A stretch of 64,000 bases of DNA from Halomonas alkalicola (GTDB lineage: Bacteria; Pseudomonadota; Gammaproteobacteria; Pseudomonadales; Halomonadaceae), in NCBI RefSeq assembly GCF_030704205.1, contig NZ_CP131913.1, positions 1 to 64,000 on the forward strand. Reading direction: 5' to 3'. Shown here one piece after another: positions 16,983 to 27,137 of the stretch (within the stretch, counting starts at the first letter, position 1; each line of letters starts with the position of its first letter). The notes beneath the pieces were generated by a model. It was given only the letters and a program-made list of their open reading frames with translations. It ran no database searches and had not been told where the DNA came from. The translations under genes were made by a program, and so were the position numbers.

Positions 16983-18332
16983 ATGCGAGTGACAGTGTTT
17001 GGCACCGGCTATGTGGGCCTGGTGCAGGGGACGATCCTGGCCGATGTGGGCCATGAGGTGGTCTGCGTGGATGTGGATGCGGAGAAGATCGCCAGGCTGG
17101 AGCAGGGCATCATCCCCATCTATGAGCCGGGCCTGGAGGGCCTGGTGAAGGAGAACCACGCCGCCGGGCGGCTGCGCTTTACCACCGATGCGGCCATGGC
17201 CGTGGCGCATGGCGATATCCAGTTTATCGCCGTGGGCACGCCGCCGGACGAGGATGGCAGCGCCGATCTGCAGTATGTGCTCAAGGTGGCCGAGACCATC
17301 GCCGAGCATATGGCGGCCCACCGCATCATCGTGGATAAATCCACCGTGCCGGTGGGCACCGCCGACAAGGTGCGTAAGCGGGTAAGCGAGGTGATCGAGG
17401 CCCGGGCCAAGGCGGGCGAAGTGAGCGCAGAACTCACCTTTGATGTGGTCTCGAACCCGGAGTTTCTCAAGGAAGGCAGCGCCGTGGCCGACTGCCAGAA
17501 ACCCGACCGCATCATCATCGGCACCGAGGATGCGCATACGGTGGAGGTGATGCGCGAGCTCTACGCTCCCTTCAGCCGCCAGCACGAGAAGATCATCGTG
17601 ATGGACGTGAAGAGCGCCGAGCTGACCAAGTACGCCGCCAACTGCATGCTGGCCACCAAGATCAGCTTCATGAACGAGATCGCCAACCTGGCCGAGCGGC
17701 TGGGGGCGGATATCGAGGCGGTGCGCCAGGGCATCGGCTCCGACCCGCGCATCGGCTACCACTTCATCTACCCCGGCGTGGGCTACGGCGGCTCCTGCTT
17801 CCCCAAGGACGTGCAGGCGCTGATCCGCACCGCCGACGGTATCGACTTCGACGCCAAGGTGCTCAAGGCGGTGGAGGCGCGCAACGCCGAGCAGAAGACC
17901 ACCCTGTTCGCCAAGATCCGCGACCACTTCGAAGGCGAGCTGGCCGGCAAGACCTTCGCCGTGTGGGGGCTTTCCTTCAAGCCCAACACCGACGACATGC
18001 GCGAGGCCCCCAGCCGGGTGCTGATGGAGGCGCTGTGGGAGGCCGGCGCTCGGGTGCAGGCCTATGACCCCGAGGCCATGGAGGAGACCCAGCGCCTCTA
18101 CGGCCACCGCGACGAGCTGACCCTCTGCGGCACCAAGGAGGCGGCCCTGAAGGGCGCCGACGCCCTGGTGATCGTCACCGAGTGGCAGAGCTTCCGCGCC
18201 CCGGACTTTGAGCTGATCAAGGCGCAGCTCAGCCAGCCGGTGCTCTTCGACGGCCGCAACATGTTTGAGCCCGCCCGCATGGCGAAGAAGGGCTTTACCT
18301 ACTACTCGGTGGGGCGGCTGCCGCAGGGGTAG
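16983..18332 (+). CDS. ugd: UDP-glucose 6-dehydrogenase
   Basis: Enzyme of 449 residues with the usual three parts: an N-terminal NAD domain ([21 protein letters not shown]), a central helix with [20 protein letters not shown], and a C-terminal domain. The catalytic cysteine lies in [13 protein letters not shown] near residue 264. It oxidises UDP-glucose to UDP-glucuronate with two NAD. A strong AAGGAG ribosome site precedes ATG at 16983. It differs in length and sequence from the E. coli-type Ugd copies at 25.8 and 37.0 kb, so it is not a recent duplicate of them. Confidence 0.93.
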   Translation: MRVTVFGTGYVGLVQGTILADVGHEVVCVDVDAEKIARLEQGIIPIYEPGLEGLVKENHAAGRLRFTTDAAMAVAHGDIQFIAVGTPPDEDGSADLQYVLKVAETIAEHMAAHRIIVDKSTVPVGTADKVRKRVSEVIEARAKAGEVSAELTFDVVSNPEFLKEGSAVADCQKPDRIIIGTEDAHTVEVMRELYAPFSRQHEKIIVMDVKSAELTKYAANCMLATKISFMNEIANLAERLGADIEAVRQGIGSDPRIGYHFIYPGVGYGGSCFPKDVQALIRTADGIDFDAKVLKAVEARNAEQKTTLFAKIRDHFEGELAGKTFAVWGLSFKPNTDDMREAPSRVLMEALWEAGARVQAYDPEAMEETQRLYGHRDELTLCGTKEAALKGADALVIVTEWQSFRAPDFELIKAQLSQPVLFDGRNMFEPARMAKKGFTYYSVGRLPQG

Positions 18333-18420
18333 TGGTCGCCCAGCGGGGGTGGTGGCGCCGCCCAGCGGGGTGCTCTCCCACAGGGGTGGCGCCCCGCCCA
18401 CCGGGGGGCGCCCCTCCACC

Positions 18421-18505
18421 GGGGTCAGACCCTTCGGCAAACTTAGGCCAACCCCCGCCTAAGTGTGCCGAAGTGTCCGACCCCTGCGTTTAAGTGTCTG
18501 ACCCT
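18421..18505. repeat. REPIN-type palindromic repeat, copy 3, plus extra half-arm
   Basis: GGGGTCAGACCCTTCGGCAA, CTTAGGC, loop, GCCTAAGTGTGCCGAAGTGT, CCGACCCC, then an additional half-arm TTAAGTGTCTGACCC ending at about 18504. It fills the gap between ugd and the TviB-like gene. Confidence 0.87.
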
Positions 18506-18523
18506 GCAATCAAGGATCTTTCG

Positions 18524-19801
18524 ATGGTGAATATGGACAATGTGCGTCTGGGCGTGATCGGCCTGGGCTATGTGGGCCTGCCGCTGGCGGTGGAGTTTGG
18601 CAAGGTGCTGCCCACCGTGGGCTTCGATATCAACACCAAGCGCATCGCGGAGCTTCGCGACGGCGTGGACCATACCCTGGAGGTGGAGCCGGAGCTGCTG
18701 GCCGAGGCGAGCCAGCTGAGCTTCGAAAGCGAGGTTGAGGCGCTCAGGGCCTGCAACGTCTATATCGTCACCGTGCCTACGCCGATCGATTCGAGCCGCC
18801 GGCCGGACCTGACGCCCTTGATCCGCGCCAGTGAGACCCTGGGCCAGGTGGTGGGGCAGGGTGACGTGGTGATCTATGAGTCCACCGTCTACCCGGGCGC
18901 CACCGAAGAGGCGTGCATCCCGGTGGTGGAGCGGGTCTCCGGGCTCACCTACAACCGCGACTTCTTCGCCGGCTATAGCCCCGAGCGGATCAACCCGGGC
19001 GACAAGGAGCACCGCGTCACCACCATCAAGAAGGTGACCTCCGGGTCCACCCCCGAGGTGGCCGACTTCGTGGATGCGCTCTACGGCCGGGTGATCACCG
19101 CCGGGACCCACAAGGCGAGCTCCATCGCCGTGGCCGAGGCCGCCAAGGTGATCGAGAACACCCAGCGCGATATCAACATCGCCCTGATCAACGAGCTGGC
19201 GGTGATCTTCAACCGCCTGGGGATCGACACTGAGGAGGTGCTCCAGGCCGCCGGTACCAAGTGGAACTTCCTGCCGTTCCGCCCGGGGCTGGTGGGCGGC
19301 CACTGCATCGGCGTGGACCCCTACTACCTGACCCACCGGGCGGAGCAGGTGGGCTACCACCCGGAGATGATCCTCGCCGGGCGGCGCATCAACGACGGCA
19401 TGGGCGCCTACGTGGCGAGCCAGCTGATCAAGCAGATGATCAAGCGGCGCATCCACGTGGAGGGCGCCCGGGTGCTGGTGATGGGCCTCACCTTCAAGGA
19501 GAACTGCCCGGACCTGCGCAACACCCGGGTGGTGGATATCCTCAGTGAGCTGGCCGACTACAACGTGGCGGTGGATGTCTTTGACCCCCAGGTGAACAAG
19601 GCCGAGGCCGAGGCGGAGTACGGCATCCGCCCGGTTCAGGCCCCCGAGGCCGGCGTCTACGACGCGGTGATACTCGCCGTGGCCCACCGCGAGTTCCAGG
19701 CGCTTGGCGCTGAGGGCATCCGCGCCTGGGGCAAGCCCGAGCACGTGCTCTATGATCTCAAGTACGTGCTGCCCAAGGAGAGCGTGGACCTGAGGCTGTA
19801 A
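18524..19801 (+). CDS. tviB: UDP-N-acetylglucosamine 6-dehydrogenase (TviB/WbpA-like)
   Basis: Nucleotide-sugar dehydrogenase of 425 residues. The NAD motif [18 protein letters not shown] is at the N-terminus, [11 protein letters not shown] and [14 protein letters not shown] follow, and the catalytic cysteine is in [15 protein letters not shown] near residue 255. These motifs match the TviB/WbpO/WecC group rather than Ugd and fit oxidation of UDP-HexNAc to the uronic acid. ATG at 18524 after AAGGAT is preferred; the frame stays open back into the upstream repeat. The TviC-like epimerase gene follows, the same pair as in Vi antigen and WbpO/WbpP loci. Confidence 0.9.
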   Translation: MVNMDNVRLGVIGLGYVGLPLAVEFGKVLPTVGFDINTKRIAELRDGVDHTLEVEPELLAEASQLSFESEVEALRACNVYIVTVPTPIDSSRRPDLTPLIRASETLGQVVGQGDVVIYESTVYPGATEEACIPVVERVSGLTYNRDFFAGYSPERINPGDKEHRVTTIKKVTSGSTPEVADFVDALYGRVITAGTHKASSIAVAEAAKVIENTQRDINIALINELAVIFNRLGIDTEEVLQAAGTKWNFLPFRPGLVGGHCIGVDPYYLTHRAEQVGYHPEMILAGRRINDGMGAYVASQLIKQMIKRRIHVEGARVLVMGLTFKENCPDLRNTRVVDILSELADYNVAVDVFDPQVNKAEAEAEYGIRPVQAPEAGVYDAVILAVAHREFQALGAEGIRAWGKPEHVLYDLKYVLPKESVDLRL

Positions 19802-19824
19802 TCCACCTTTGTGGCCTCTCCCCC

Positions 19825-19890
19825 GGGGTCAGACCCTTCGGCAAACTTAGGCCAACCCCCGCCTAAGTGTGCCGAAGTGTCTGACCCCTG
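19825..19890. repeat. REPIN-type palindromic repeat, copy 4
   Basis: Same type A arms as the 18421 copy, with GTCTGACCCC at the right end. It lies between the tviB- and tviC-like genes. It is followed by a short tandem string (GGCATTGTGG twice) before the ribosome site of the next gene. Confidence 0.87.
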
Positions 19891-19939
19891 GCATTGTGGC
19901 CACCCCTGGCATTGTGGTGCCTGCAATCAAAGGAACGTC

Positions 19940-20980
19940 ATGAGTCGTTACGAAACCCTGCGGGGCGAGCTTGCCGCCGCGCCGCGTACCTGGCTGGTGA
20001 CCGGCTGTGCCGGCTTCATCGGCAGCAACCTGCTGGAGACCCTGCTCAGGCTCGACCAGCGCGTGGTGGGCCTGGACAACTTCGCCACCGGCTTTCAGGC
20101 CAACCTGGATGAGGTGCGCTCGCTTGTCAGCGCCGAGCAGTGGGCGCGCTTCACCTTCATCGAGGGCGATATCTGCGACCCGGCCACCTGCCGGGCGGCG
20201 GTGATCCTCGATGGCAAGCCGGTAAACCATGTGCTGCACCAGGCGGCGCTGGGCTCGGTGCCGCGCTCCATCGCCGACCCGATCGCCAGCAACGCGGCCA
20301 ACATCGGCGGGCAGCTCAACATGCTGGTGGCCGCCAAGGACGCCGGGGTGACGAGCTTCGTCTATGCGGCCTCGAGCTCCACCTATGGCGACCACCCGGC
20401 GCTGCCCAAGGTGGAGGAGCGCATCGGCAAGCCGCTGTCGCCCTATGCGGTGACCAAGGTGGTCAACGAGATGTATGCCGACGTCTTCGCGCGGACCTAC
20501 GGCTTCAAGGCCACCGGGCTTCGCTACTTCAACGTGTTCGGCAAGCGCCAGAACCCCAACGGCGCCTATGCGGCGGTGATCCCCAAGTGGGCCGGCGCCA
20601 TGCTCACCGACGAGACGCTGTTCATCAACGGCGACGGCGAGACCAGCCGCGATTTCTGCTATATCGCCAACGCGGTGCAGGCCAACCTGCTGGCGGCCAC
20701 CGCGGACGACGCGGCCCAGGGGGAGGTCTACAACGTGGCGGTGAGCGGGCGCACCACCCTGAACCAGCTGTTCGAGTACCTGCGCGCCGCCCTGGCCGAG
20801 CAGGGGGTGAGCTACGCCCAGGCCCCCACCTACCGCGACTTCCGCCCCGGCGACGTGCGCCACTCCCAGGCGGACATCGGCAAGGCCAGCCGCTTGCTCG
20901 GCTACGCCCCCAGCCACACCATCGTGGAAGGCATCAGCGAGGCCATGCCCTGGTACATCGAGCACTTCCGGCGGGGGTGA
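19940..20980 (+). CDS. tviC: UDP-N-acetylglucosamine 4-epimerase (TviC/WbpP-like)
   Basis: Extended SDR epimerase of 346 residues. The NAD-binding motif is [19 protein letters not shown], and the catalytic serine/tyrosine/lysine lie in [15 protein letters not shown] and [20 protein letters not shown] and [16 protein letters not shown] are characteristic of the WbpP/TviC group acting on UDP-GlcNAc or its uronic acid. With the dehydrogenase upstream it would provide UDP-GalNAcA. ATG at 19940 has an AAAGGAACG ribosome site; an in-frame extension to 19811 is only repeat sequence. Confidence 0.9.
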   Translation: MSRYETLRGELAAAPRTWLVTGCAGFIGSNLLETLLRLDQRVVGLDNFATGFQANLDEVRSLVSAEQWARFTFIEGDICDPATCRAAVILDGKPVNHVLHQAALGSVPRSIADPIASNAANIGGQLNMLVAAKDAGVTSFVYAASSSTYGDHPALPKVEERIGKPLSPYAVTKVVNEMYADVFARTYGFKATGLRYFNVFGKRQNPNGAYAAVIPKWAGAMLTDETLFINGDGETSRDFCYIANAVQANLLAATADDAAQGEVYNVAVSGRTTLNQLFEYLRAALAEQGVSYAQAPTYRDFRPGDVRHSQADIGKASRLLGYAPSHTIVEGISEAMPWYIEHFRRG

Positions 20981-20989
20981 GGATGCCCC

Positions 20990-21125
20990 GGGGTCAGACC
21001 CTTCGGCAAACTTAGGCCAACCCCCGCCTAAGTGTACCGAAGTGTCCGACCCCTGCGGCCGAGCCCTGCTTAGGGGTTGTACCCTTAAGTAAACGTCGAA
21101 GCCTGGCCATGCGCCGGGCTTCTTA
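20990..21125. repeat. composite palindromic repeat, copy 5 (type A plus type C)
   Basis: A full type A palindrome (20990-21053) is linked by GCGGCCGAGCCCTGC to a half-unit CTTAGGGGTTGTACCCTTAA. The stem AAGCCTGGC-CAT-GCGCCGGGCTT at about 21101-21122 then ends it. The same half-unit plus GC stem recurs at 24601 and 34265. The GC stem could act as a terminator for the polysaccharide operon. Confidence 0.8.
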
Positions 21126-21198
21126 GTTGTTGGGAGGAGGTGGGGTCGGTTAAGAAAAAATCGTTGCTTGGTTGTGAACTGAAGATTTTCTTGCTGTA

Positions 21199-22758
21199 GT
21201 GAAGGAAATATCCCACGCCTCGGGCATGATGATGAAAAACGTTGGCTATGCGCACCTTCATGAACACCTGGCGCTGGGTGTCCTGCCGCCGCGATGCCCG
21301 GCACGCGTGCGGCCGGTGACGCGCCTGACGCGGTTCGGGGAGGAGCTGGCGGTTCCGCCGGAGCGTTCGCCTGCCGATGATGACCTGCTCGCCCATATGC
21401 TGTTCGCCCTGAAGCATGAGGGCGTGGATCTGGCCATTCTCGCCGAATCGCTGCCTCATCTGCCGGTTGATGCGCTGGTGGCATCCTTGGAGGCGTCACC
21501 CAACGGCATCTACCTGCGCCGTTTGGCCTATCTCTATGAGGCCTTCGTGGCGCCTCTGCCGCTTGAGCCTGCGGTAAAAGGGCGCAGCGTGCCGCTGTTC
21601 GATCCCAAGCACTATGTGACAGGCCCTGCCAGCCGCAATAGCCGGTGGCGGGTGAACGTCAATGGTCTGGGTACCCTCAGCTACTGCGCCGTCGTGCGGC
21701 GAACGCCTGAGATTGAGGCGCTACTGAAGGAAGATATACTGGCCGAGGCGCGTGCCTTCATGGCGTCGCTGCCACCGGGCATGCTGGACCGCGCGATCCA
21801 GTGGGCCTATTTAAGCGAGACGCAATCTTCGTTCGAGATCGAGCGCGAATCACCCTCTCCCGACAAGCAGCAGCGCTTCATGCAGCTGCTGCGAAAGGCA
21901 CATGACGGCCAGCCGCTGGATGAGGGCTACCTGGTGGCGCTTCAGAACAGCGTCGTCAGCAACCCCTTCGATAAGGCGGCGGCCTTTCGTCATGAGCAGA
22001 ACTACCTGCACAACGGGCTGCCGGGGGCTATCGGTGTCAGCTATCTGCCGCCACCTCCGGCGCTCTGTGACACCCTGATGGCAGCGCTCATGGGGTGGGC
22101 CAATGCACTGTCCGAGCCCGGTGGCGAAACGAGCTTCGAGCGGGTGCCGGCACTGGTGGCCGCTACCGTGATCTCGTTCGGTTTCTTTTTCCTGCACCCC
22201 TTCATGGACGGCAATGGCCGCATCTCCCGGTTTCTGCTGCATCATATGCTGTGCCGGCTGGGCGAGTTACCACGCGGCAATCTGCTACCCATTTCCATTG
22301 CCATGAAGCGCCATGAGGGGGAGTATCTGGCGGCACTCGAAGCCTTCTCGGCACCGGCTCGTGAACAGTGGCGGGTCAACTGGATCGACGCCGACCATCA
22401 TGATTTTCACTTCGCTGGGAGCGAAAGCCTCTATCGATATTGGGATGCTACCCAGGCCGTGGCCTTCACGCTGAGCATGGCACGCGAGGCGCTGAGGGAA
22501 GACTTGAAGGCGGAAACTCGCTATCTGGCCTGTTTCGATCGCGTCTATCGCGCCATCGACGCCCGTTTCGATGTGCGCGGCAGCGACCTGTCACGCCTGG
22601 TGATGATGTGCCTGAGCCAGGGTGGCCTGCTGTCGAAGAATCGCCGCCGGCAGTTTCGCTACCAGGTGCCGGAGGAGGCGCTGGACGCCATCGAAGCGGA
22701 AACCCGCAAAGCCCTCGACGAGTGCGCTGATCAGGGTCAGACCCTTCGACACCTTTAG
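21199..22758 (+). CDS. Fic family protein
   Basis: Protein of up to 519 residues with the Fic core HPFMDGNGRISR at about residue 333, which is the AMPylation/phosphotransfer active site. Upstream, SETQSSFEIERE near residue 210 resembles the inhibitory helix of class II Fic proteins (S-x3-E type), although the usual glycine after the glutamate is arginine. The C-terminal region looks helical and may bind DNA or a target. The start is uncertain: GTG at 21199 or ATG at 21226. The last residues (QGQTLRHL) and the stop are encoded by the palindromic repeat beginning at 22734, so the native C-terminus has been replaced. Confidence 0.85.
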   Translation: MKEISHASGMMMKNVGYAHLHEHLALGVLPPRCPARVRPVTRLTRFGEELAVPPERSPADDDLLAHMLFALKHEGVDLAILAESLPHLPVDALVASLEASPNGIYLRRLAYLYEAFVAPLPLEPAVKGRSVPLFDPKHYVTGPASRNSRWRVNVNGLGTLSYCAVVRRTPEIEALLKEDILAEARAFMASLPPGMLDRAIQWAYLSETQSSFEIERESPSPDKQQRFMQLLRKAHDGQPLDEGYLVALQNSVVSNPFDKAAAFRHEQNYLHNGLPGAIGVSYLPPPPALCDTLMAALMGWANALSEPGGETSFERVPALVAATVISFGFFFLHPFMDGNGRISRFLLHHMLCRLGELPRGNLLPISIAMKRHEGEYLAALEAFSAPAREQWRVNWIDADHHDFHFAGSESLYRYWDATQAVAFTLSMAREALREDLKAETRYLACFDRVYRAIDARFDVRGSDLSRLVMMCLSQGGLLSKNRRRQFRYQVPEEALDAIEAETRKALDECADQGQTLRHL

Positions 22759-22798
22759 GCCAACCCCCGCCTAAGGGTGCCGAAGTGTCTGACCCCTG
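22734..22798. repeat. REPIN-type palindromic repeat, copy 6 (inside Fic gene end)
   Basis: GGGTCAGACCCTTCGACA, CTTTAGGC, loop, GCCTAAGGGTGCCGAAGTGT, CTGACCCC. It overlaps the last eight codons of the Fic gene and supplies its TAG stop. GCGGCCGAGCCCTGC follows, as at 21055. Confidence 0.87.
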
Positions 22799-22858
22799 CG
22801 GCCGAGCCCTGCTCAGCTAGGGTTATCAACAAGTTACGTCTGGAGCTTAAGGCCGCCA

Positions 22859-24616
22859 ATGTTGACGCACGACGAGTTCGAGCAAGCCATCAAGGCCCTG
22901 CTGGCCCCCCTCTCTGCGGAGCAGTTGCGTGCCCTGCTGCAGCGCTGTGCCGAGGAGACTCACCCGCTCCAGCGCCAGGCGTTCATCGAGCGCCTGCGCC
23001 ATCACTGTCTGGAGGGGCATGAGCCGAGCAGCTCAACCGCCGGTAATCGTTGCACCCTGTCGGCACGCTTGGCCGAGATGCAGGCCCAGCTCGAGGCCAT
23101 CGCCCAGGCCGAGCCGGAGTGGGGCGCTTTCGACGAAGAGGACGGGTGCGGGCCTTTTGCCCCTGTGATGCCCGACCTCTTCGACCTGTTGGACGAGGCG
23201 GCTACCTGCCTGTCTCAGGCAGATCCCCAAACAGCCCGAGAGACCTATGCGGCGATCTGGGCGATGGTAGAGATCGAGAACGACTATGGTCACTCGCCGA
23301 GCTTGGAAGAGGTCGATGAGGCCATTGCCCGTGAGCATGCGGCGCGCTATCTGCGCGCGGTCTATCTGACCACCGCTGCCGAGCAGCGGGTTGACGCACT
23401 GCTGGAGGCGGCCAGCCGGGTCTGCTTGGCCGGGAGCGTGTCGCCCGTCGTGGTTCGCTGCTGCACACTCCGGGAGATCGCCGGGGTGGCCTCGACGCCA
23501 TTGCCTGGCTGGGAAGCCTTTCTTGGTCGCCTTGCGAGCGAACGGCAGACGCCCCGATCGCTGCTCGAGTATCAGTGGCTGCGGGAAGCCTTGGCCAGCC
23601 ACCAGGGCCTAGAGGGGATCGCAACTCTTGCCAAGCGGGCCGGGTCGGGCATGCCCCGGCTGTGGCTGGACTGGGTGAGCGGGGCCATTCGGCAGGGCGA
23701 TCTGTCACAGGCGTCGGCTGCCTGGCAGGCGGCCCAGTCGCACTTTGCCCGTGGGGCCGGGATCTGGCACGAGTTCGCCGAGTGCTTCCAGGAAGATGAG
23801 CGCTGGCTCGCGCTGCCCCAGGCGGCAACCATTGCCTTCGAAGCCCTGCTGGCCAAGCCCTGCGCCCAGTGGCTTCAGGCTCTCCAGGCGGCCTGCCTGG
23901 AGAATGGCGCTCGCCAACGGCGGCTCAGGGAAGCCGCCGCCTGGCTGGCGACGGCGGCACAGCAGGGCGGTCCGCCCAGTGCCCAGGGCGCCGCCGCGTC
24001 GCTCGCAGGCGCCTTGGCGGATGGCCCGGCGCGCCTGGACCAGTGGCTAGTGCGCCCCACATCCTTCGCGCCTTGGGGGCCGATGGCCGTGTTGGCGTGG
24101 TGCCTCGCCGGTGATCTGCGCCAGGCCGAAGGGCTGCTCCCCTCCCGGCAGGACAGCCTGGGGTGGTCGCTGGGCGATAGTCCCAGCTGGGCGCTGTTTG
24201 CTTGTCTGCCCACGCTGCTGGCAGAACGGCCGGTAGCGGAGATCGGCCCGGCGGCCCAGGCCATGTGGCGGCAGCTGATTGTTACGAGCCCCGGCGAAAG
24301 CGGCGCCATCGCTGAGCCCCTCAACCAGGCTATGCTAATGGCCTGCCGGCAGACGCCACTCCAGCCCGACGAGAAGCAGGCCTGGCTGCACTGGTGCGCC
24401 GAAACGGCGACCGAGCGCTGCCATTCGATCGTTTCCGCCCAGCACCGCAAGGCCTACGCCAGGGCGGCGACCTGCGTGGCGCTATGCCGAGAAACGGCCC
24501 AGGCCATGGGGCAAGCGGCTAGCGGAGACGATCTGGTCCAGCGCATACGGCAGCGCTACCCACGGCATACTGCCTTCCAGCGCGCCCTCGACCAGGCCCT
24601 GGGGTCAGACCCTTAA
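22859..24616 (+). CDS. unknown 585-residue alpha-helical protein
   Basis: I do not recognise this protein. It is alanine- and leucine-rich, almost entirely helical in appearance, and looks like a solenoid of helical repeats (for example AARYLRAVYLTTAAEQRVDA and WLDWVSGAIRQGDLSQASAA). It has no signal peptide, membrane segment or catalytic motif. The N-terminal segment MLTHDEFEQAIKALLAPLS recalls SWIM-associated or helical scaffold proteins, but this is weak. The final residues GSDP and the TAA stop come from a palindromic repeat that begins at 24601. It stands alone between the Fic gene and a truncated ImmA/IrrE gene. Confidence 0.65.
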   Translation: MLTHDEFEQAIKALLAPLSAEQLRALLQRCAEETHPLQRQAFIERLRHHCLEGHEPSSSTAGNRCTLSARLAEMQAQLEAIAQAEPEWGAFDEEDGCGPFAPVMPDLFDLLDEAATCLSQADPQTARETYAAIWAMVEIENDYGHSPSLEEVDEAIAREHAARYLRAVYLTTAAEQRVDALLEAASRVCLAGSVSPVVVRCCTLREIAGVASTPLPGWEAFLGRLASERQTPRSLLEYQWLREALASHQGLEGIATLAKRAGSGMPRLWLDWVSGAIRQGDLSQASAAWQAAQSHFARGAGIWHEFAECFQEDERWLALPQAATIAFEALLAKPCAQWLQALQAACLENGARQRRLREAAAWLATAAQQGGPPSAQGAAASLAGALADGPARLDQWLVRPTSFAPWGPMAVLAWCLAGDLRQAEGLLPSRQDSLGWSLGDSPSWALFACLPTLLAERPVAEIGPAAQAMWRQLIVTSPGESGAIAEPLNQAMLMACRQTPLQPDEKQAWLHWCAETATERCHSIVSAQHRKAYARAATCVALCRETAQAMGQAASGDDLVQRIRQRYPRHTAFQRALDQALGSDP

Positions 24617-24676
24617 CCCTGCTGAGGGGTCGTACCCTTAAGGCAACTTCGAAGCCCTGCCATGTGCCGGGCTTCT
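24601..24676. repeat. type C repeat, copy 7 (supplies gene end)
   Basis: GGGGTCAGACCCTTAACCCT, GCTGAGGGGTCGTACCCTTA, then GGCAACTTCGAAGCCCTGCC and ATGTGCCGGGCTTC. The left arm encodes the last codons and stop of the 585-residue protein. The GC-rich stem (AAGCCCTGC/GCCGGGCTT) may terminate transcription. Confidence 0.8.
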
Positions 24677-24734
24677 TGGTTAGGCCCTTGCCAACTTGGC
24701 AGGCGAGTGTCGTGCCGATGGCTGGCGGAGAGGC

Positions 24735-24770
24735 CGCCGCCGGGAGTCTGACCCGGCGGGGTGCGGCGTT
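24735..24770 (+). repeat. type B repeat
   Basis: GCCGCCGGGAGTCTGACCC followed by GGCGGGGTGCGGCG. It is a copy of the string at 25727 and, inverted, at 2221. Confidence 0.65.
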
Positions 24771-24847
24771 GTTAACGCCAGAGCGTTCGATTCAGGGGCG
24801 GAATCTGTCCTTCTGTCAGGCTGCCGGGCCGAAGCTCCTGCTACACT

Positions 24848-25561
24848 TTGCCCAGCAAGACACTGAATCCGAACAGAGGGAATTGGGAAGCGTACTTCCG
24901 CGATCTGGTTCAGCGCATCGAGCGGCTGGGCATTCTTGTCATGCGCAGCGGCATTGTCGGGAACAACACGCGGCGAGTGTTGAGCGTGGAGGAATTTCGC
25001 GGCTTCGCTATCGCCGACCCCGTCGCACCGGTGATCTTCATCAATGCGGCCGATGTGCCTGAAGCGCGCCTGTTCACGCTTGTGCATGAGCTGGCTCATA
25101 TCTGGCTGGGAGAGTCCGGGATTTCCGATGGCGATCCAGCCAACCGCAGGCGCACCGAGAAGCTGTGCCATGCGGTCGCGGCGGAATTTCTGGTGCCGGA
25201 GGCAGAGTTTTTGCCACTGTGGCAGGAAGTAGAGGATTGGAAAGCCAACCTGGCGCCGCTGGCCGCGCATTTTCATGTGAGCCAGTGGGTGATTGCTCGC
25301 CGGGCCCAGGAACTCGAACTGATTGCAGAGCAGGACTACCGGCAATATGTGGTCAATCGGCTGGAGGCCTACCGCCATAGGGAAGAACGCGGTGGACCAA
25401 GCTTCGATCGTGTGGTCCCCGGGCGGGTCAGCAAACGCCTGGCCCAGGCGGTGGCAAGTGAGGCGATGAGCGGGCGGCTGTTGCTGAGAGATGCCTACCG
25501 GCTGATTGGCGTGAGACCACATAGGCTCAAGACGTTTGCCCGCAAGGAGCTCGGCCTGTGA
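24848..25561 (+). pseudogene. ImmA/IrrE-type metallopeptidase, N-terminally truncated
   Basis: The frame encodes an ImmA/IrrE family peptidase domain with the zinc site HELAH in FTLVHELAHIWLGESG near residue 82 and a downstream glutamate in AAEFLVPEAEF. Family members of this subtype normally have an N-terminal XRE helix-turn-helix domain and run to about 370-400 residues. Here only about 237 residues remain and no HTH is encoded upstream. The first codon of the open frame is a TTG without a ribosome site, and the sequence immediately upstream contains repeat elements. A deletion of the 5' half is the simplest reading; an internal start making a stand-alone peptidase cannot be excluded. Confidence 0.7.
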
Positions 25562-25570
25562 CCCGCTGGC

Positions 25571-25680
25571 GGGGTCAGACCCTTAAGCCGATTTAGGGGT
25601 CTGACCCTTCGGCCAACCTCAGTCAACCTGGAAGCCACTGGCGTAGCTCCTTGGGTCAGCCCCTTGGGTCAGACCCCTGC
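25571..25680. repeat. palindromic repeat cluster, copy 8
   Basis: GGGGTCAGACCCTTAAGCCG, TTTAGGGGTCTGACCCTTCG, then separated degenerate arms near 25651 and 25666 (TTGGGTCAGCCCC, TTGGGTCAGACCCC). The arrangement suggests nested or repeated insertion and decay. Confidence 0.75.
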
Positions 25681-25726
25681 CACCTTGCCAGGCCTGTGTG
25701 GTGCCAGTAGCTTGGGCGGTGCTCGC

Positions 25727-25760
25727 CGCCGGGAGTCTGACCCGGTGAGGCGCGGCGCCG
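25727..25760 (+). repeat. type B repeat
   Basis: GCCGCCGGGAGTCTGACCC followed by GGTGAGGCGCGGCG. It is followed closely by a further degenerate arm (GGGATCAGACCC) just before the ugd copy. Confidence 0.65.
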
Positions 25761-25806
25761 GTGGGATCAGACCCGGATGTCAAAGCTTGAAACATAAGGA
25801 ACTGCT

Positions 25807-26975
25807 GTGAACATAGCCATTGCCGGTACCGGCTACGTCGGTCTCTCCAACGCCATGCTGCTGGCCCAGCACAACCGGGTCGTGGCGGTGGATATCGTCC
25901 CCGAGCGGGTCGCGATGCTGAACGAGGGGCGCTCGCCCATCGAGGATGCCGAGATCAGCGAGTTCCTGGCCCACCGCCAGCTGGACTTCACGGCGACCCT
26001 GAACAAGGAGGCCGCCTACCGCGAGGCCGACTTCGTGGTGATCGCGACCCCCCCACCGACTACGACCCGAAGACCAACACCTTCGATACCTCGAGCGTCG
26101 AGGCGGTGATCCAGGACGTGATGGCGATCAATCCGGCGGCGGTGATGGTGATCAAGTCCACCGTGCCGGTGGGCTACACCGCGGAGGCGAGCCGGCGCTT
26201 CGGCACCGAGAACCTGCTCTTCTCGCCGGAGTTCCTGCGCGAGGGCAGGGCGCTCTACGACAATCTCCACCCGTCGCGGATCATCGTCGGCGAGCACTCC
26301 GCCCGGGCCGAGACCTTCGCCGGCCTGCTCAGGCAGGGGGCGCTGGACGACGAAATCCCGGTGCTCTTCACCAACAGCACCGAGGCGGAGGCGATCAAGC
26401 TCTTCGCCAACACCTATCTCGCCATGCGGGTGGCCTACTTCAACGAGCTGGACAGCTACGCCGAGACCCACGGCCTGGATACCCGCCAGATCATCGAAGG
26501 CGTGGGGCTCGACCCGCGCATCGGCAAGCACTACAACAACCCCTCCTTCGGCTACGGCGGCTACTGCCTGCCCAAGGACACCAAGCAGCTACTGGCCAAC
26601 TACCAAGACGTGCCGAGCAACATCATCGCGGCCATCGTCGATGCCAACCGCACCCGCAAGGACTTCATCGCCGAGCAGATCCTAAAGCGCCAGCCGCGGG
26701 TGGTGGGGGTCTACCGGCTGATCATGAAGACCGGCTCCGATAACTTCCGCGCCAGCGCCATGCAGGGTGTGATGAAGCGCATCAAGGCCAAGGGCATCGA
26801 GGTGGTGGTCTATGAGCCGGTGCTCGCCGAGGAGACCTTCTACGGCTCCCGGGTGATCCGCGACCTCGACGCCTTCAAGGCGCTCTCCGACGTCATCCTG
26901 AGCAACCGCATGGCCGAGGAGCTCAACGACGTCGCCGAGAAGGTCTACACCCGCGACCTCTTCGGCAGCGACTGA
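25807..26975 (+). pseudogene. ugd: UDP-glucose 6-dehydrogenase, frameshifted copy
   Basis: This is a near-identical duplicate of the intact E. coli-type ugd at 37005-38171, including the GTG start and the bases GGAACTGCT just before it. Seven consecutive C residues at about 26048-26054 replace five in the intact copy (IATPTDYDP becomes IATPPPTTT). The frame is lost there: residues 1-80 or so are in one frame and the remaining 290, with the catalytic [10 protein letters not shown] motif, in another. The rest of the gene has kept its reading frame and differs mainly at synonymous positions and near the C-terminus. That points to a recent event, to reversible slippage, or to a sequencing error in the C tract. 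Confidence 0.88.
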
Positions 26976-27001
26976 CCGAACGCTCCCGCCATCCAGCCCC
27001 C

Positions 27002-27066
27002 GGGGTCAGACCCTTCAGCCAACTTAGGCAAACAGCCGCCTAAGTTTCCTGGAGTGTCTGGCCCCT
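27002..27066. repeat. REPIN-type palindromic repeat, copy 9
   Basis: GGGGTCAGACCCTTCAGCCA, CTTAGGC, loop, GCCTAAGTTTCCTGGAGTGT, CTGGCCCC. It lies between the frameshifted ugd copy and the MqsR-like gene. Confidence 0.82.
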
Positions 27067-27137
27067 TTGTGTTAGGCCGAGTCCAACCGCCTGCTGCCGG
27101 GACGGGGCTATTGCAATACCAAGGGGTGGTTACCATA

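Noticed and set aside
16968..21499. Long open frames (430-550 codons) on the minus strand opposite ugd and the TviB/TviC-like genes
   Set aside because: GC-rich coding DNA opens antisense frames by codon bias. Their translations are low-complexity (Gly/His/Ala/Val-rich) and match no family, whereas the plus strand has complete enzymes with all catalytic motifs.
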